In this document: positions 10,661 to 21,392 of the stretch, piece by piece
How positions within the stretch are numbered: the first letter of the stretch is position 1
Layout: each line of letters starts with the position of its first letter
NCBI GenBank assembly: GCA_963989385.1
Contig: OZ022509.1
Span: 80,734,043 to 80,798,042 of the forward strand
DNA from: Ctena decussata
Lineage: Eukaryota > Mollusca > Bivalvia > Lucinida > Lucinidae
Direction: 5' to 3'
Length of the DNA: 64,000 nt
Translations under genes and position numbers: made by a program
The notes under the pieces: generated by a model
The model's database searches: none
What the model was told of the DNA's origin: nothing
Seen by the model: only the letters and a program-made list of their open reading frames with translations

Positions 10661-11934
10661 AGACCAAAAACCACCTTTGCGACACTGACAAGGGCAATAA
10701 CTCTGTCACAAGATATCAAAATTTGCCCATTAACAATCCCAACCGAGATATTCCCAAGACCAATTCATAAGCCAAGTTTGAAGAAATTCCGTTAATAAAT
10801 ACTCAATATTAATAAGCTCACTCATCATTCATTTCCACTAGGCTCATAACACTGTTGTCACTCTTACTTACTTACGTACTTATGACCTCTGTTACTTTTG
10901 ATACCTATGATACCCGAGTTACATTTATCATTCATATTATGACTTCAATCAGGTGTTTCGAATTTCATGAATACCTGCACTAAATTCCCTAAAGCTTTAC
11001 TGTTACTACATGTAGTTCCCAGAAATATCTGAGCAAAAAAAACTCTTAAATCCATTTAGGATTTCAGCTAAAACAAATATCAGATTGATTTAAGAAATTT
11101 AATAGCCAAAAGGAACAGCAGAAGAAAGTATTGATTAATTCAACTTTCTAAATTATTCTATTCAACTTTCTGGAGCAAAAGCTTGTTCCCATATTTTCTA
11201 CTAATTTTTAAAGCGATAAATATCCATGTATAATACAGTATTAAAGTATCAGTATAATCTGACAGTATGGAAACAAGAATTCTGTGGAATGCAATATCTC
11301 GCCTGTGTGGCAAATGTCACAAAACAGAGCTAACCAGAATACTAAACATACACTACTAACGGCGACAAAGTATATATATATACCTATGTCTCACTTCTGC
11401 TAGTTGCAGGCAAAACATAAATTATATTTCGGGCAAGATGGCAAAAATTGTGAGCATTTTTATTCCCAGGGAAATGGTAGCACTATTATGTTAGCAGTCC
11501 TCAAGAAACTAAGCAGTCCTCAGTCTGGCTGTCTGACATGTCTGGTACAAGTATTCAAGACTTTGGAGTACATTTCAATCAATCACCAGATTCACCCCCT
11601 GGAAACTCTCATACTTTCATCAAATCTATGTTACCTTAAAGATGAGATTACCAACACTTATCTTTTTCTTCTTTATTTTTTTTTTTTAATTTTCATAGTC
11701 TTCATCATGTTTTAAATATAATATGTAATCATGATATACCCTTAGTCTAGAACAGGAAATGGAGTGAACTGGAATAGAGTCACTAGCAGGTACAATCTCC
11801 TCTTCTTTCCATGGATTTGGGATGGCACTAGCTTGGGAAACAAATTGTACAGAAATATGTAACCAATGGAATTTATCTCTTTTCTATTCCAGGTTTCAAA
11901 TTTTGCCACTGACCTGCAAGATGATGTATCACGA
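10661..11934. other. No supported gene
   Basis: 10661-10850 has the low-copy phrase CAAGGGCAATAACTCTGTC and may be the satellite's outer flank. The rest is AT-rich. The 103-codon plus frame at 11404-11715 ends in a poly-T stretch and lacks domains, so it is not called. Confidence 0.45.
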
Positions 11935-12174
11935 TATGAGCCGCAACATGAGAAAACCAACAATGTAATTGTGCGCCCAGCGAAGCCTCAGATCAGCCTG
12001 GGCATCCGCCCAGGCTGATCAGAGTCTTCACTGTCTGCGTGGAGGTAGCTTAGACCCTTAGCTACCCTTTAAGCGTTTACGAAGTCTGAGCGGATTAGGC
12101 AGATGCCCAGGCTGATCTGAGTCTGTGCTGGGCTCACAACCACTTTGTTGGTCTTCTCGCGATGTGGCTCATAT
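11935..12174. mobile_element. MITE-2 foldback (GAGCCGC(G/A)ACA family), 240 bp
   Basis: Inverted ends ATATGAGCCGCAACATGAG and CTCGCGATGTGGCTCATAT. Inner arms CAGATCAGCCTGGGCATC and GATGCCCAGGCTGATCTGAG, with the middle word TAGACCCTTAGCTACC. Relatives at 23476-23642, 24049-24281, 37233-37474, plus fragments at 30905-30972 and 63690-63857. TA or TAT may be the target, but no TSD is certain. Confidence 0.8.
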
Positions 12175-13110
12175 GTGACCACCACAATTTCATAACATGA
12201 GAACGTCCTCAACATAGTGATACTTCTGCATATCAAAGTATTTCTTTCATCAGTGTCATGGTGCTTAAAAAAGGCTTAACATCTACATGTACCAATTAAG
12301 TGCATGGCCAATATTGGCATAGTCGCACTGTTAACACCTGAAGGACACCTCTTGCCATTGTCATTTTCCATTTAAGGTTGTTTAGTTCAGTTGTTATCCA
12401 GGTTTGTCACTAGGCTGGCTACATAATTCAGGGAATTGTAAGAGAAGGAATAACACCAGAACCCACTTCAAAGGTACCATCATCGTTACCGACTCTTTAT
12501 CACCTAATTGCAATAAATTGATAAGTACTTGTGAAAATTGCGCAAGATTGCTGTCCTGCCGGTTATCCGATACTGAAACCGTCTAACCGAGCATGCGCAA
12601 CTGGCTGTGATCTTCATTTAATAACTTATGTATACAGAGGATATTTGAATTTTTCAGTATACACCGAAAGGACACCCAAAGCAGTATTTTTACGAGTTGC
12701 AAAGCGTTCAGACTGAAATTAAACTCAATCTTACACTGAAATAGTCAAATTTTCTGTTTCTTTAATGCTTTAAAATTGCAACAATTCAGTTAATTCAAAG
12801 GCGTCAGCCATCATGACAGAGACACAACCTTTTCTTTAGCCGTTTTGCGTCAAATTGATGTTTCCAACTTGCTTTCTTGGTCGTAAGCAAAGTTTGCAAG
12901 TGAAAAATAGATATACAAAGAAATACAAGTAATATTTCGTTCCATATTTGACATTTGTGACTTTTTCATGGGCTTGTGAGAAGTTTGCGCTCTTGTTTCC
13001 CTTTCTCAAGGAGGCGATTTCTATAATATGCGCAGCGTATGAGAAAAGGGAAAATGGTGTATGCCCGGAGAAGCCTTCGATCAGCCTCCCATGAGCTATA
13101 TGGTCAGAAG
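12175..13110. other. Spacer with one arm of a remote inverted repeat
   Basis: 12426-12496 (CAGGGAATTGTAAGAGAAGG and GTACCATCATCGTTACCGA) is the inverse of parts of 13952-14075. No coding region supported. 13039-13090 has a partial foldback-like word, TGTATGCCCGGAGAAGCC. Confidence 0.45.
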
Positions 13111-13322
13111 AGAGTATGCTTTCCGCCTAAGAAACGCTTGGTCCTCAGCTGCATAACGCGCACAGCGAAGACTGATCTCAGTGATTGGACCGATGTAAGG
13201 GTGATCTTAGTCTTCGAGAGTATGCTTTCCGCCTAAGAAACGCTTGGTCCTCAGCTGCATAACGCGCACAGCGAAGACTGATCTCAGTGATTGGACCGAT
13301 GTAAGGGTGATCTTAGTCTTCG
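13111..13322. repeat. Perfect 106-bp tandem duplication
   Basis: Units 13111-13216 and 13217-13322 appear identical at every base, from AGAGTATGCTTTCCGCC to GATCTTAGTCTTCG. The unit contains CGCACAGCGAAGACTGATCT, a MITE-2-like inner-arm word, so a decayed foldback was probably duplicated recently. The plus frame at 13039-13236 running through it has no support. Confidence 0.85.
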
Positions 13323-14714
13323 CTGGGTGCATGGTCAATTTCTTATTTCTTATTCTCTGAAATTTGGAGTCTTATGAAGTTAAAATTTGAAATTTACATA
13401 TTTTAGCTTTCAAATTAGTCTTATGGGTTGATATTACGAGAAGTAAAAGACAAACACTATGGAAATATTTCCAAATTGCAAAACATTGCGCATTGTTCCG
13501 CATTTTAGTAAAAATTGACGGACGCCTATTTGCTTTATTCGATAATGACCGGTCATCATTAACTCATATTCTTTCAATGTTCGCATCGGTGCGCACTCAA
13601 GACATTTAGACAGTGACTATCCTTACATGTTTTATTCTCATATGAACTTGACTTTATTTTCCGGACTTCGCCGGAAGGCCTTTAAAATTTAATATAAAAA
13701 TTACGTAAATTCCCTTTTTTATAGGAGACGAAATATTTTGAAACGCTGTAAGTTAACTATTTGTGGTCCGATTTGGATGATTGAAAAACCGCATGACTCT
13801 GCTTTACACGCCACACTTAACTGTGATTACGCGCACTTTACCTAAATTGTTCTAATTTATAAAATTAAGTAAATTAACAGGTGCCTCTCGATAAATTACT
13901 GAGACTGCGATAAGCATCGGCTCTTTGTCTAGGTGTGTCGGTAACGATGATGGGGTACAATGTTATCAAATTGATTAGCACCTCTCCGAGTAGTCTCCAT
14001 ATAGATTCTACAGGACTTAATTGGTGCTAATTGGTCCAATCAGTCTGTTGTTATTCCTTCTCTTACAATTCCCTGCATAATTTTTGCCCAAATTAAAATC
14101 TAATGTTGGCAAGTATGAAAAAAGCAAAGCAGGTCATAAGCTGCATGTGAATTGCCTTATTAATTCATGGTTTTGCACCTTTTAAAAGCATGGGAGACTG
14201 ATATTTATGCAATTATGTTGACTGACCATTGTGTGCCTGCTGGGATATTGCCTCATGCCTGGAGCCACAATTAACGAAAAGGGGGGTGTCACAACAAATT
14301 ATTTAAAAATGATATAGTTTAACCCATTTCTTGTTCAACTATACCTTTATTTAATGAGATGAGCACTCCTGTTGTTAGATTCAGATTTTTTTTCCAATCA
14401 CTATTTTCCCTCCAATTAACAGTGATTCATTTTACCCGCCGATTTATGTTATCTTGACCTGTCAAACCATTTCCAAGGCCGGTCACAACGTGAGGTCGAA
14501 GTTTTGTTTGTAAAACATTCAAGAATCTTATTCAAAGCAATCAACTTACGTTAATGTTATCTCTTGAGTTTTTTCTTTAATCTTTTCCGCCGCTTTAGAA
14601 TTTTCACCTTGAAGGCAAGTTTTAATTCAGATTTGTTTATCACCATGCTGTCTGACAGAGTTCTGGCAGACTTTCATTTTAGGAAACAACGTCCGGGAAC
14701 CAGAAGTTTCGTAC
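13323..14714. other. Spacer; right arm of the 12.4/14.0-kb inverted repeat
   Basis: AT-rich. 13952-14075 holds GGTAACGATGATGG and TGTTATTCCTTCTCTTACA, inverse to 12426-12496, with ~50 extra bases between the two shared words. No gene recognised. Confidence 0.4.
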
Positions 14715-14807
14715 CTCCTTCGTTTCGGACATGTACTCTTTCGACTCTCCGACAGGCAACCCGGACGCCTCAATAAGGGAGTTCGGAGTTCCGAGAGTCC
14801 GGTTGGA
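14715..14807 (-). CDS. Possible internal exon B, 31 codons (unidentified)
   Basis: Minus strand: acceptor TTTCTGCTCCAG precedes 14807, and donor GAG|GTACGA follows 14715. The 93-bp interval is open in phase 0 and continues the frame of exon A across a 63-bp candidate intron (14808-14870, GTAAGCG...CTCCAG). The peptide is acidic and Ser/Glu-rich (ends SETKE). I do not recognise a family, and upstream or downstream exons were not found with confidence. This could be chance. Confidence 0.25.
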
Positions 14808-14870
14808 CTGGAGCAGAAATGTCAGCGGTCAAGTGTGGAAAAAAATCCGATAGGTCATCATTACGCTTAC

Positions 14871-14978
14871 CTCAGGTATGTTTTTTACCACATTTGTCTG
14901 CTCCGATGCGTTAACATTCCAGTTTTGGTCACCCAGAGCATGCTCCAGGGTGTCCCGAGCGTTTTTTTCTAAATCAAG
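14871..14978 (-). CDS. Possible internal exon A, 36 codons (unidentified)
   Basis: Minus strand: acceptor GTGGTTCCCCAG precedes 14978, and donor CCTGAG|GTAAGCG (a near-consensus site) follows 14871. The 108-bp interval is exactly 36 codons in phase 0 and stays in frame with exon B. Visible peptide words include DTLEHALGDQNW and NVVKNIPE, which look protein-like. No domain identified. The Jockey/CR1 element begins about 370 bp upstream in gene direction. Confidence 0.28.
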
Positions 14979-15348
14979 CTGGGGAACCACATAAATTGGA
15001 AAGGTGATTGATAAAGTACGCGCGTGCTCGCAATAAAAAAAATACAAAAACGGTGCGTGGAGCAACCACTGCTCAAAGTATATAGAACTAGGACTGTGCA
15101 CGTGTGTTTGGCTTCCCTAAATGCAATATTCAATATACTCAAAGTTAGTGTCACATATTATAGACTGCTAGACTATAAGGTGTTGACTATATACAGGAAC
15201 TCTTGCTCTAAAATGCAATTTTCGTCAATAGCGAGCATGCTCGGAGTGACCATAATTTGGCAGTTAACGCATGCTCGGAGCAGCCATATGTGGTTTAAAA
15301 GCATAGCTCATTACCTGGTCAGTCGACAGTCGACAGTACAAACAGGAT
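14979..15348. other. Spacer upstream of the retrotransposon
   Basis: Short tandem words GTCGACAGTCGACAGT at 15321-15336 and near-duplicate GCATGCTCGGAG at 15235 and 15269. No gene called. Frames on both strands lack motifs. Confidence 0.4.
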
Positions 15349-17765
15349 TCTAATGGCATTGCTTCCCTGAGAAGGGACGGACAGACTTAATCTTCGGAAA
15401 CAGATAAGGCTTATGTATACCCTATACGATCAGTTTCAGTCAGTGTTTAGCCCCAAGACCCCAGTAAGTCTTAAGTCCCTGGCCCAAAAGTCATCGCAGG
15501 ATTCGCACGATTCCGGTGTTGAACTCCCTTCCAGCCCAGTCCCTACCCCAAAATGCCAGACATAAGCATTTCAGCTGAAGGCATTGACAAGCTCCTCTTA
15601 GGCTTGAACCCACACAAGGCTGCAGGACCAGACAAATTTAAACCCATTGTCTTACAGTCATTACACAAAGAGCTCTCTCCCATCCTGCAGCTGATTTTCC
15701 AAAGATCCTTGGATACTGGAAAATTACCAGATATTTGGAAAGAGGCAAATATGTCCCCCATTTTCAAGAAAGGGGACAAAGCCGACCCCGCTAACTATAG
15801 GCCCATATCTCTGACCTGTGTCCTCTGTAAGGTACTGGGGCACATTGTTGCATCTAGCCTATCTAAACACTTCACTGAACTGAACATTCTTTATGAACTA
15901 CTGCATGGGTTCCGAGAAAAGAGATCCTGCGAGACGCAGCGTATCATGCTGATTGATAAATTGTCTAAAACTATGCAGATGGGTAAACAGACTGATTTGA
16001 TTTTATTTAAGAAATAGATCAGCTCTAGCAGTGAATTGTTGAGTAATAATTCACTGTTTGGAGGTCAGATGTAAAGAAGATCATATCACGAGCGCAGGGG
16101 GCGAGTGATATATCTACTTACATCTGACCGACAAACAGTGAATTATTACTAAACAATTCAGTGCTAGAGCTGAACTATTTCGATTCTAACACTCAAGAAC
16201 GCTGAAAACGTATTCTTTTCATTTAAACTCTCCCAACCTTCATGCCAGAGCGTTCATGTTCCCGCCAATATTCTTAACTGTATCTAAGGTATATGTGCGT
16301 TTTTATGGCAATTTTAGAAAGAAAAAGAGACGTTACACCGTCTAACGTCTCAAAACGTCACACAAAAAATTACGTCAGTAGTTGCAGTGACGTCAGCAAT
16401 TAAACTCATGGGCTCCGAAACAGTGAATTGTTGCAGAATAGAACACGGAAACTTTCCATTGCTTCTGTAGGCGCACTGTGTTAGAATAGATTTTAGTAAG
16501 GCTTTTGACAAAGCTGCCCATGAAAAACTCCTTCAAAAATTGGATCACTATGGTATCAAAGGAGTCAGTCTACAACGGATTAATGATTTTTAGATAATAC
16601 GAAGCAGGCTGTGGTAATTAATGGACTAAATTCAATCCTAATCCCAGTCTCCTCTGGCGCCCCGCAGGGCTCAGTTCTCGGACCTATTCTCTTCCTTGCA
16701 TACATCAATGACCTACCAGAGTAGGTCAAATCGAGAGTAAGGCTCTTTGCAGATGATACTGCAATGTACCTTGCTCTTAGCTCACCGTCCGAAGGCAACG
16801 TCCTCCAAAAGGACCTACTCAGCCTAGAACAATGGGAAAAGATGTGGGATATGAACTTTAACCTCTCTAAATGTCAGGTCCTTCATGCCACTCGTCTTGA
16901 AAACCCCATTCAGACTAAATACTTTTTACATGATATTGAGCTGGATAGTGTTTCATCTGCAAAATATCTCGGGGTCACCATTTCAGATGACCTAACATGG
17001 AGTACCCATATTGATAATGTAGCCAAGAGCGCTAACCAGACTCTTTGATTTCTGAAAAGAAACATTCGGGTCCATAATAAGGACCTGAAATCAGTAGCTT
17101 ACAAAACACTAGTAAGGCCCCAGTTGGAGTACGCTTCAACAGTATGGTCCCCCCACACTGCCACTGATATACATAAAGTGGAAGCGGTCCAAAGAAGAGC
17201 TGCCAGGTGGGCAACAAGAGACTATAATTACACATCCAGCGTTACTGCTATGTTGAAGGACCTGAATTGGCGCCCCCTAGACCAACGACGTATAGATTGT
17301 CGTCTTATAATGATGTACAAGGTCACATATGACCTCGTTGCCATTCCCGCATCTGAGTACCTTGTTCGTAACACCAGGCAGTCAAGACATATTCATCCAC
17401 TTTCATATCGACAAATCCCGACTTATAAAGACTACCACAGATTCACATTCTTCCCTAGGACTATCATCCATTGGAATGCCCTCCCACCCACATACCAGTC
17501 CTTCCTACATTGGCACAGTTTAGCAGTGCTGTCTGCCAGGTAATCCATGTCTCTCCCTAAACACCAATCTATGTTTCTATCTTTTAACTATACTAACACT
17601 CTTTATCGCACTGTACAAACTCATTTCACACACTTTCCTATACTTTTGTTTTAGCTAACCCCCTTCAGCATTTGGTTCGCCGGAACCCGTCTGACGTCCC
17701 CCTCGGGGGTTTAGACGTAAAGGTAGATAGATAGACGTAAAGGAAGATAGACATAAAACACATTT
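15349..17765 (+). pseudogene. Truncated Jockey/CR1-type non-LTR retrotransposon
   Basis: Encodes the C-terminal half of an ORF2-type protein. From 15553 the RT domain shows HKAAGPDK, PIFKKGDK and NYRPISLT. After an insertion it resumes with DFSKAFDKAAHEK (about 16485), PQGSVLGP (about 16665) and the catalytic FADDT (16745-16759), then KYLGVTISDDLTW and the LEYASTVWSPHT segment ending near 17543. The 5' end, including any endonuclease domain, is missing. Defects: a foldback insertion at 16011-16486, a one-base shift near 16595, a TAG after INDLPE (about 16723), and TGA in place of glycine at 17046-17048. The 3' UTR carries CCCTCGGGGG and a (TAGA)n-like tail near 17715-17750, typical of target-primed insertion. 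Confidence 0.92.
16011..16486. mobile_element. Foldback element inserted in the retrotransposon
   Basis: It separates codons for TDLIL from DFSKAFD of the RT. The left part, 16011-16181, is a long palindrome: GAAATAGATCAGCTCTAGCA, then AACAATTCA...GCTAGAGCTGAACTATTTC, with TCAGATGTAAAGA inside. The right end (TTAGAATAGAT) resembles the internal word CTATTTCGATTCTAACAC. The TSD is unclear (TA or TTA). It also holds TTACGTCAGTAG and TGACGTCAGC. Confidence 0.65.
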
Positions 17766-17879
17766 TTCATGATTAAAAATCATTGATATGCTTGAAAATT
17801 GCTTTCAATTCAGAGAAAATGGATAATCACATTACCTTAGCAAGACAGAACAGACAGGGAATATATTAGTCAGTATGTT

Positions 17880-18812
17880 GGTGTGTTACACTTAGCGTAT
17901 ACGGCTTTTGGCATCGGTGACTTTTGACCTCCGAGAGCAAACTCTGAGTGTGAGCATGCGGAGTGCGCTGTCACCACTATCGCCCAGGTTTGAGTCCACT
18001 TATGGTAAGATTCTGTCTGTCTATCCATCCGTCTGTCCGTCTCACATTTTAGTATCATTTTTGTGTTTCCCACAACTTCTTATGGATCAATATGAAACTT
18101 TGCACACGCGTTGCCGACATACTGCAGATATGCAAAAAGAATTTTCATGGCCCAAACTTATTTTCGGCAAAATTACGGGCTTTTGTAATTATACATTTTC
18201 AGTGTTGATTACTGGTATAAGGTGGCAAGGTTGTGTAATTAACTCGACACTCCTACAGTTTTTGATGGATCAGTGTTTAACTTTGCACACATATTGCAGA
18301 CATTGAAGATTTGCATGTAGATTTTTTCGTTGTGGCCAAAAATTTAATTTTGACAAAGTTTTTGACAAAGTTACGGGCTTTTGAACATGAACATTTCAGT
18401 GTTGCTTACTTATATAGGGAAGCAAGTTCGTTTAATCAACTCCTCCTGCAGTTTTTTATGGATCAGTTTTGAACTTTACACATGTTGCAGACATACTGAA
18501 GATGTGCCTGAAGATTTTATATATGCAAAAATTTATTTTTGACAAAAAAACATAAAAAAACAGGTTTTCAAAATGAGACATTTTCAGTGTTCTTTTTATA
18601 TATATATATAACGTGGCAAGTTTGTGTAATCAACTCCTTCTACAGTTTTGATGGATGAATTTGAAACTTTGCACACATGATGCAGATATGTTGAAGCTGT
18701 GTATGAAGATTTTTGAAGGTCAAAAAAAATTATGAGCTTCTGAACTTAGACATTTTCAGTGCTTCTTATCAACATATGGCAGCAAGTTTGTGTAACCAAC
18801 TCCTCCTTCAGT
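17880..18812. repeat. Divergent ~190-bp satellite, four-plus units
   Basis: The phrase ATGGATCA...TTGAAACTTTGCACAC begins at about 18079, 18262, 18455 and 18645, and each unit also carries ACATTTTCAGTGTT and GCAAGTTTGTGTAA. A CTGTCTGTCCGTC-type stretch (18013-18040) leads it. Open frames through it are incidental. Confidence 0.75.
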
Positions 18813-19043
18813 GTTCGATGAAACAAAAATGAGAATTCGACAGAAACAACTCATAGCGAGACCTGGAGATCCACGGCGTGTTAAACAGCGAATTGTTAAT
18901 TCTATATAGGCTTCTAACAGTCTCATTAATCGACGTTCACTTGAACATCGATCGTTTTCATAAACCGATTCCCGATTACCATGACTACAAAATTTCAGCC
19001 GAGTCCAACCACTAGTCAGAAAAGCCATTTCAGAAAGAAATCT

Positions 19044-21387
19044 CACGGGTGGTAAACCTAGGAACTACCACGAAATTGTGTTAACGCAATTTTGTTCCCA
19101 AGCCACATACGGGACATAACGGGGTAGTTTCCAGGCCGAAAAATTGATAAACAAAGGTTGGTGTCATCTTGGTTTTTGTTTTATTTTACTACTAAGAACG
19201 AACAATGGTGAAATCGGCCAATATGGTTCCGTGTAAATATGTCTCAGCGTCCCCTCTAGCCCCAAATTTTATATGAAAAGTTATTTTCTTTCTTTAGTTT
19301 TTTGTTTCCCCACTGAGCATCGGACCAACTTTCCCCAACGCACAGTGCCAGTTCGAAGGATTTTAGCCCGTATCTGTCAAATTAAATTGAATGTGATATC
19401 ATTTGCCGATGTAAATGATAAAAAGACCCATAATAAACGTTTCTACACAGAAAAAAAAAATCCGAGCGTTTACTCGTAAAAAGATTCATGCCCCGTTTGT
19501 CCTGTGTGGTAGTTTCCAGCGCATCGTGGTAGTTAAAATGCTATCGTGGTAGTTGCCAAGACTATGTAGTAGTTCCCATCAACAGATTCGTTTAAGAACC
19601 GCCAATACTAGTGCACCTATCAATATTTTCCCCCGGGAGGGGGGGATACCATGGGGATTAGACAGCCAAAAAATCCCAACCCATGGGAATTAGATAGAAC
19701 ACCTAAAAACGGGGTTGGGACATTTGATACTTTTCTGGAAGTTCTAAATTAGATTTTATAACAAATTTGACGGCCCACCAAAGGAATTTGTGACACCACA
19801 TATTTGCTTATGGGTAGGGAATTGGAGCGAAAGTTTTCAAAATTGTCTTATTCCCCATATCCCGCCGCCTCCCTCTGGGGGAAAACATTGATAGGTGCAT
19901 TGGGACCAGTCGTGACTCAATTTTATAATTGATATGCGTTTCACTGAGAGAAATAATACCCATAAAACTAAGAGCTTATACAGTTGTAAGAAGCAGCCCC
20001 TTTCCAAAATGTGGTCTGTCAAATTGTTTGCTCGTTTAAATACATGTTTACAACCGTTTTCTTGACTTCATATTTTCCAGTTTTGGCATCGTCTGATTGT
20101 AATGTCTGCTTGTCGTCACTTATTTTTTCCATAGGACAGTAGAAGAGAATTTACCTATCGCATTTGTTTCCATATTAGACATTTGTACCCCGATTGGGGG
20201 AGGTAAAATGGCTATTTTGGGTATTTTCAGACACCTGTGCAAAAAGTTAATGAAGTGAGAATACCTGCTGAAAAAGGACAAAATTATTCAAACTTTTACC
20301 GTTTTGTTAACCGAAAGTAGAACACTTATGCCTATTACATACCAAGTCATAGATTTTCAAAGTGGTTTGCGGTGATCGGGGAGGTGATGCTGCTTATGGT
20401 AAAATCATTACGTTGATCACCCAAAACGTTATGCTAAAGCATATTCTATATTCTTCTCATATCAGGAAACCTATTTCAAAAGTGGTTTGCGGTGGTTTGG
20501 GGTGGTTTGCGGTTGTTTGCAGTGGTTTGCGGTAATTCGATGGTCCCCCGGGTTGGGTTACTTTTTATATACATGTGAGTGCGACGATGAACGGGCATGT
20601 TATATGATAATTATAAGGCATGTTTATTCAACAACAAATTAGCTATGTGAATATCCCTTCTTTTCATTCTTCTCATCATTTCAATAGCCCTCTAAATTTA
20701 AAATTCAGGCAGTCGACAAATTTTATCCGACAAAAGGTTGTTTGAAAAGGTCTTTGTATAAATAAGAGGGGTATTCAAGGTTCGGCCCGAACACCTCGTC
20801 TTTAAAAATTTGAAGTAGCCCCTGAGTAGTGAACATCTGCTGATGGGAACTACTACTAAAATCCTACAAAGTCTTGGCAACTACCACGATAGCATTTTAA
20901 CTACCACGGTGAGCTGGAAACTACCACACAGGACAAACGGGGCCTGAATCTTTTACGAGTGAACTCTTGGCTTCTGTTTTCTATGCAGGAACGTTTAGTA
21001 AGGGTCTTTGTATCCTTTTCATCGGCAAATGATATCAAATTTAATATAATTTGATGGATACGAGCTCAATTCCTTCGAATTGGCACTGTACTTTATGGAA
21101 AATTGACCCGATACTCAGTGCGGGCGCAAAAATCTAAAGAAAGAAAATAGCTTTTCATATAAAATTTGGGGCTAGAGGGGACGCTGAGACATATTTACAC
21201 GGAACCATATTGGCCGATTTCACCATTGTTCGTTCTTAGTAGTAAAATAAAACAAAAACCAAAATGACACCAACCTTTGTTTATCAATTTTTCGGCCTGG
21301 AAACTACCCCGTTATGTCCCGTATGTGGCTTGGGAACAAAATTACGTTAACACAATTTCGTGGTAGTTCCTAGGTTTACCACCCGTG
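19044..21387. mobile_element. 2.34-kb TIR element, ~545-bp TIRs, 5-bp TSD
   Basis: Exact termini CACGGGTGGTAAACCTAGG and its complement, flanked by AATCT at 19039-19043 and 21388-21392. Arms run about 19044-19586 and 20835-21387. The outer ~250 bp differ at only a few sites, the inner ~300 bp are clearly more diverged. GTGGTAGTT words recur near 19506, 19525 and 19544 and, inverted, in the other arm. The centre has GTGGTTTGCGG repeats (20360-20535) but no transposase, so it is nonautonomous. CAC...GTG ends and a 5-bp TSD are compatible with Transib/RAG-like elements, with Chapaev or CACTA relatives as alternatives of different TSD length. Superfamily is inference. Confidence 0.85.
19612..19899. 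mobile_element. Nested TIR element inside the 2.34-kb element
   Basis: Ends TGCACCTATCAAT and ATTGATAGGTGCA, with subterminal TTTTCCCCCGGGAGGG and CCCTCTGGGGGAAAA in inverse orientation. 288 bp, noncoding. It lies just inside the left arm of the larger element. Whether it is a later insertion or an internal part is undecided because no TSD was found. Confidence 0.6.
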
Positions 21388-21392
21388 AATCT

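Noticed and set aside
11893..11931. Small plus-strand exon after TTTTCTATTCCAG
   Set aside because: The acceptor-like site is good, but the frame runs directly into a MITE-2 copy and there is no donor before it.
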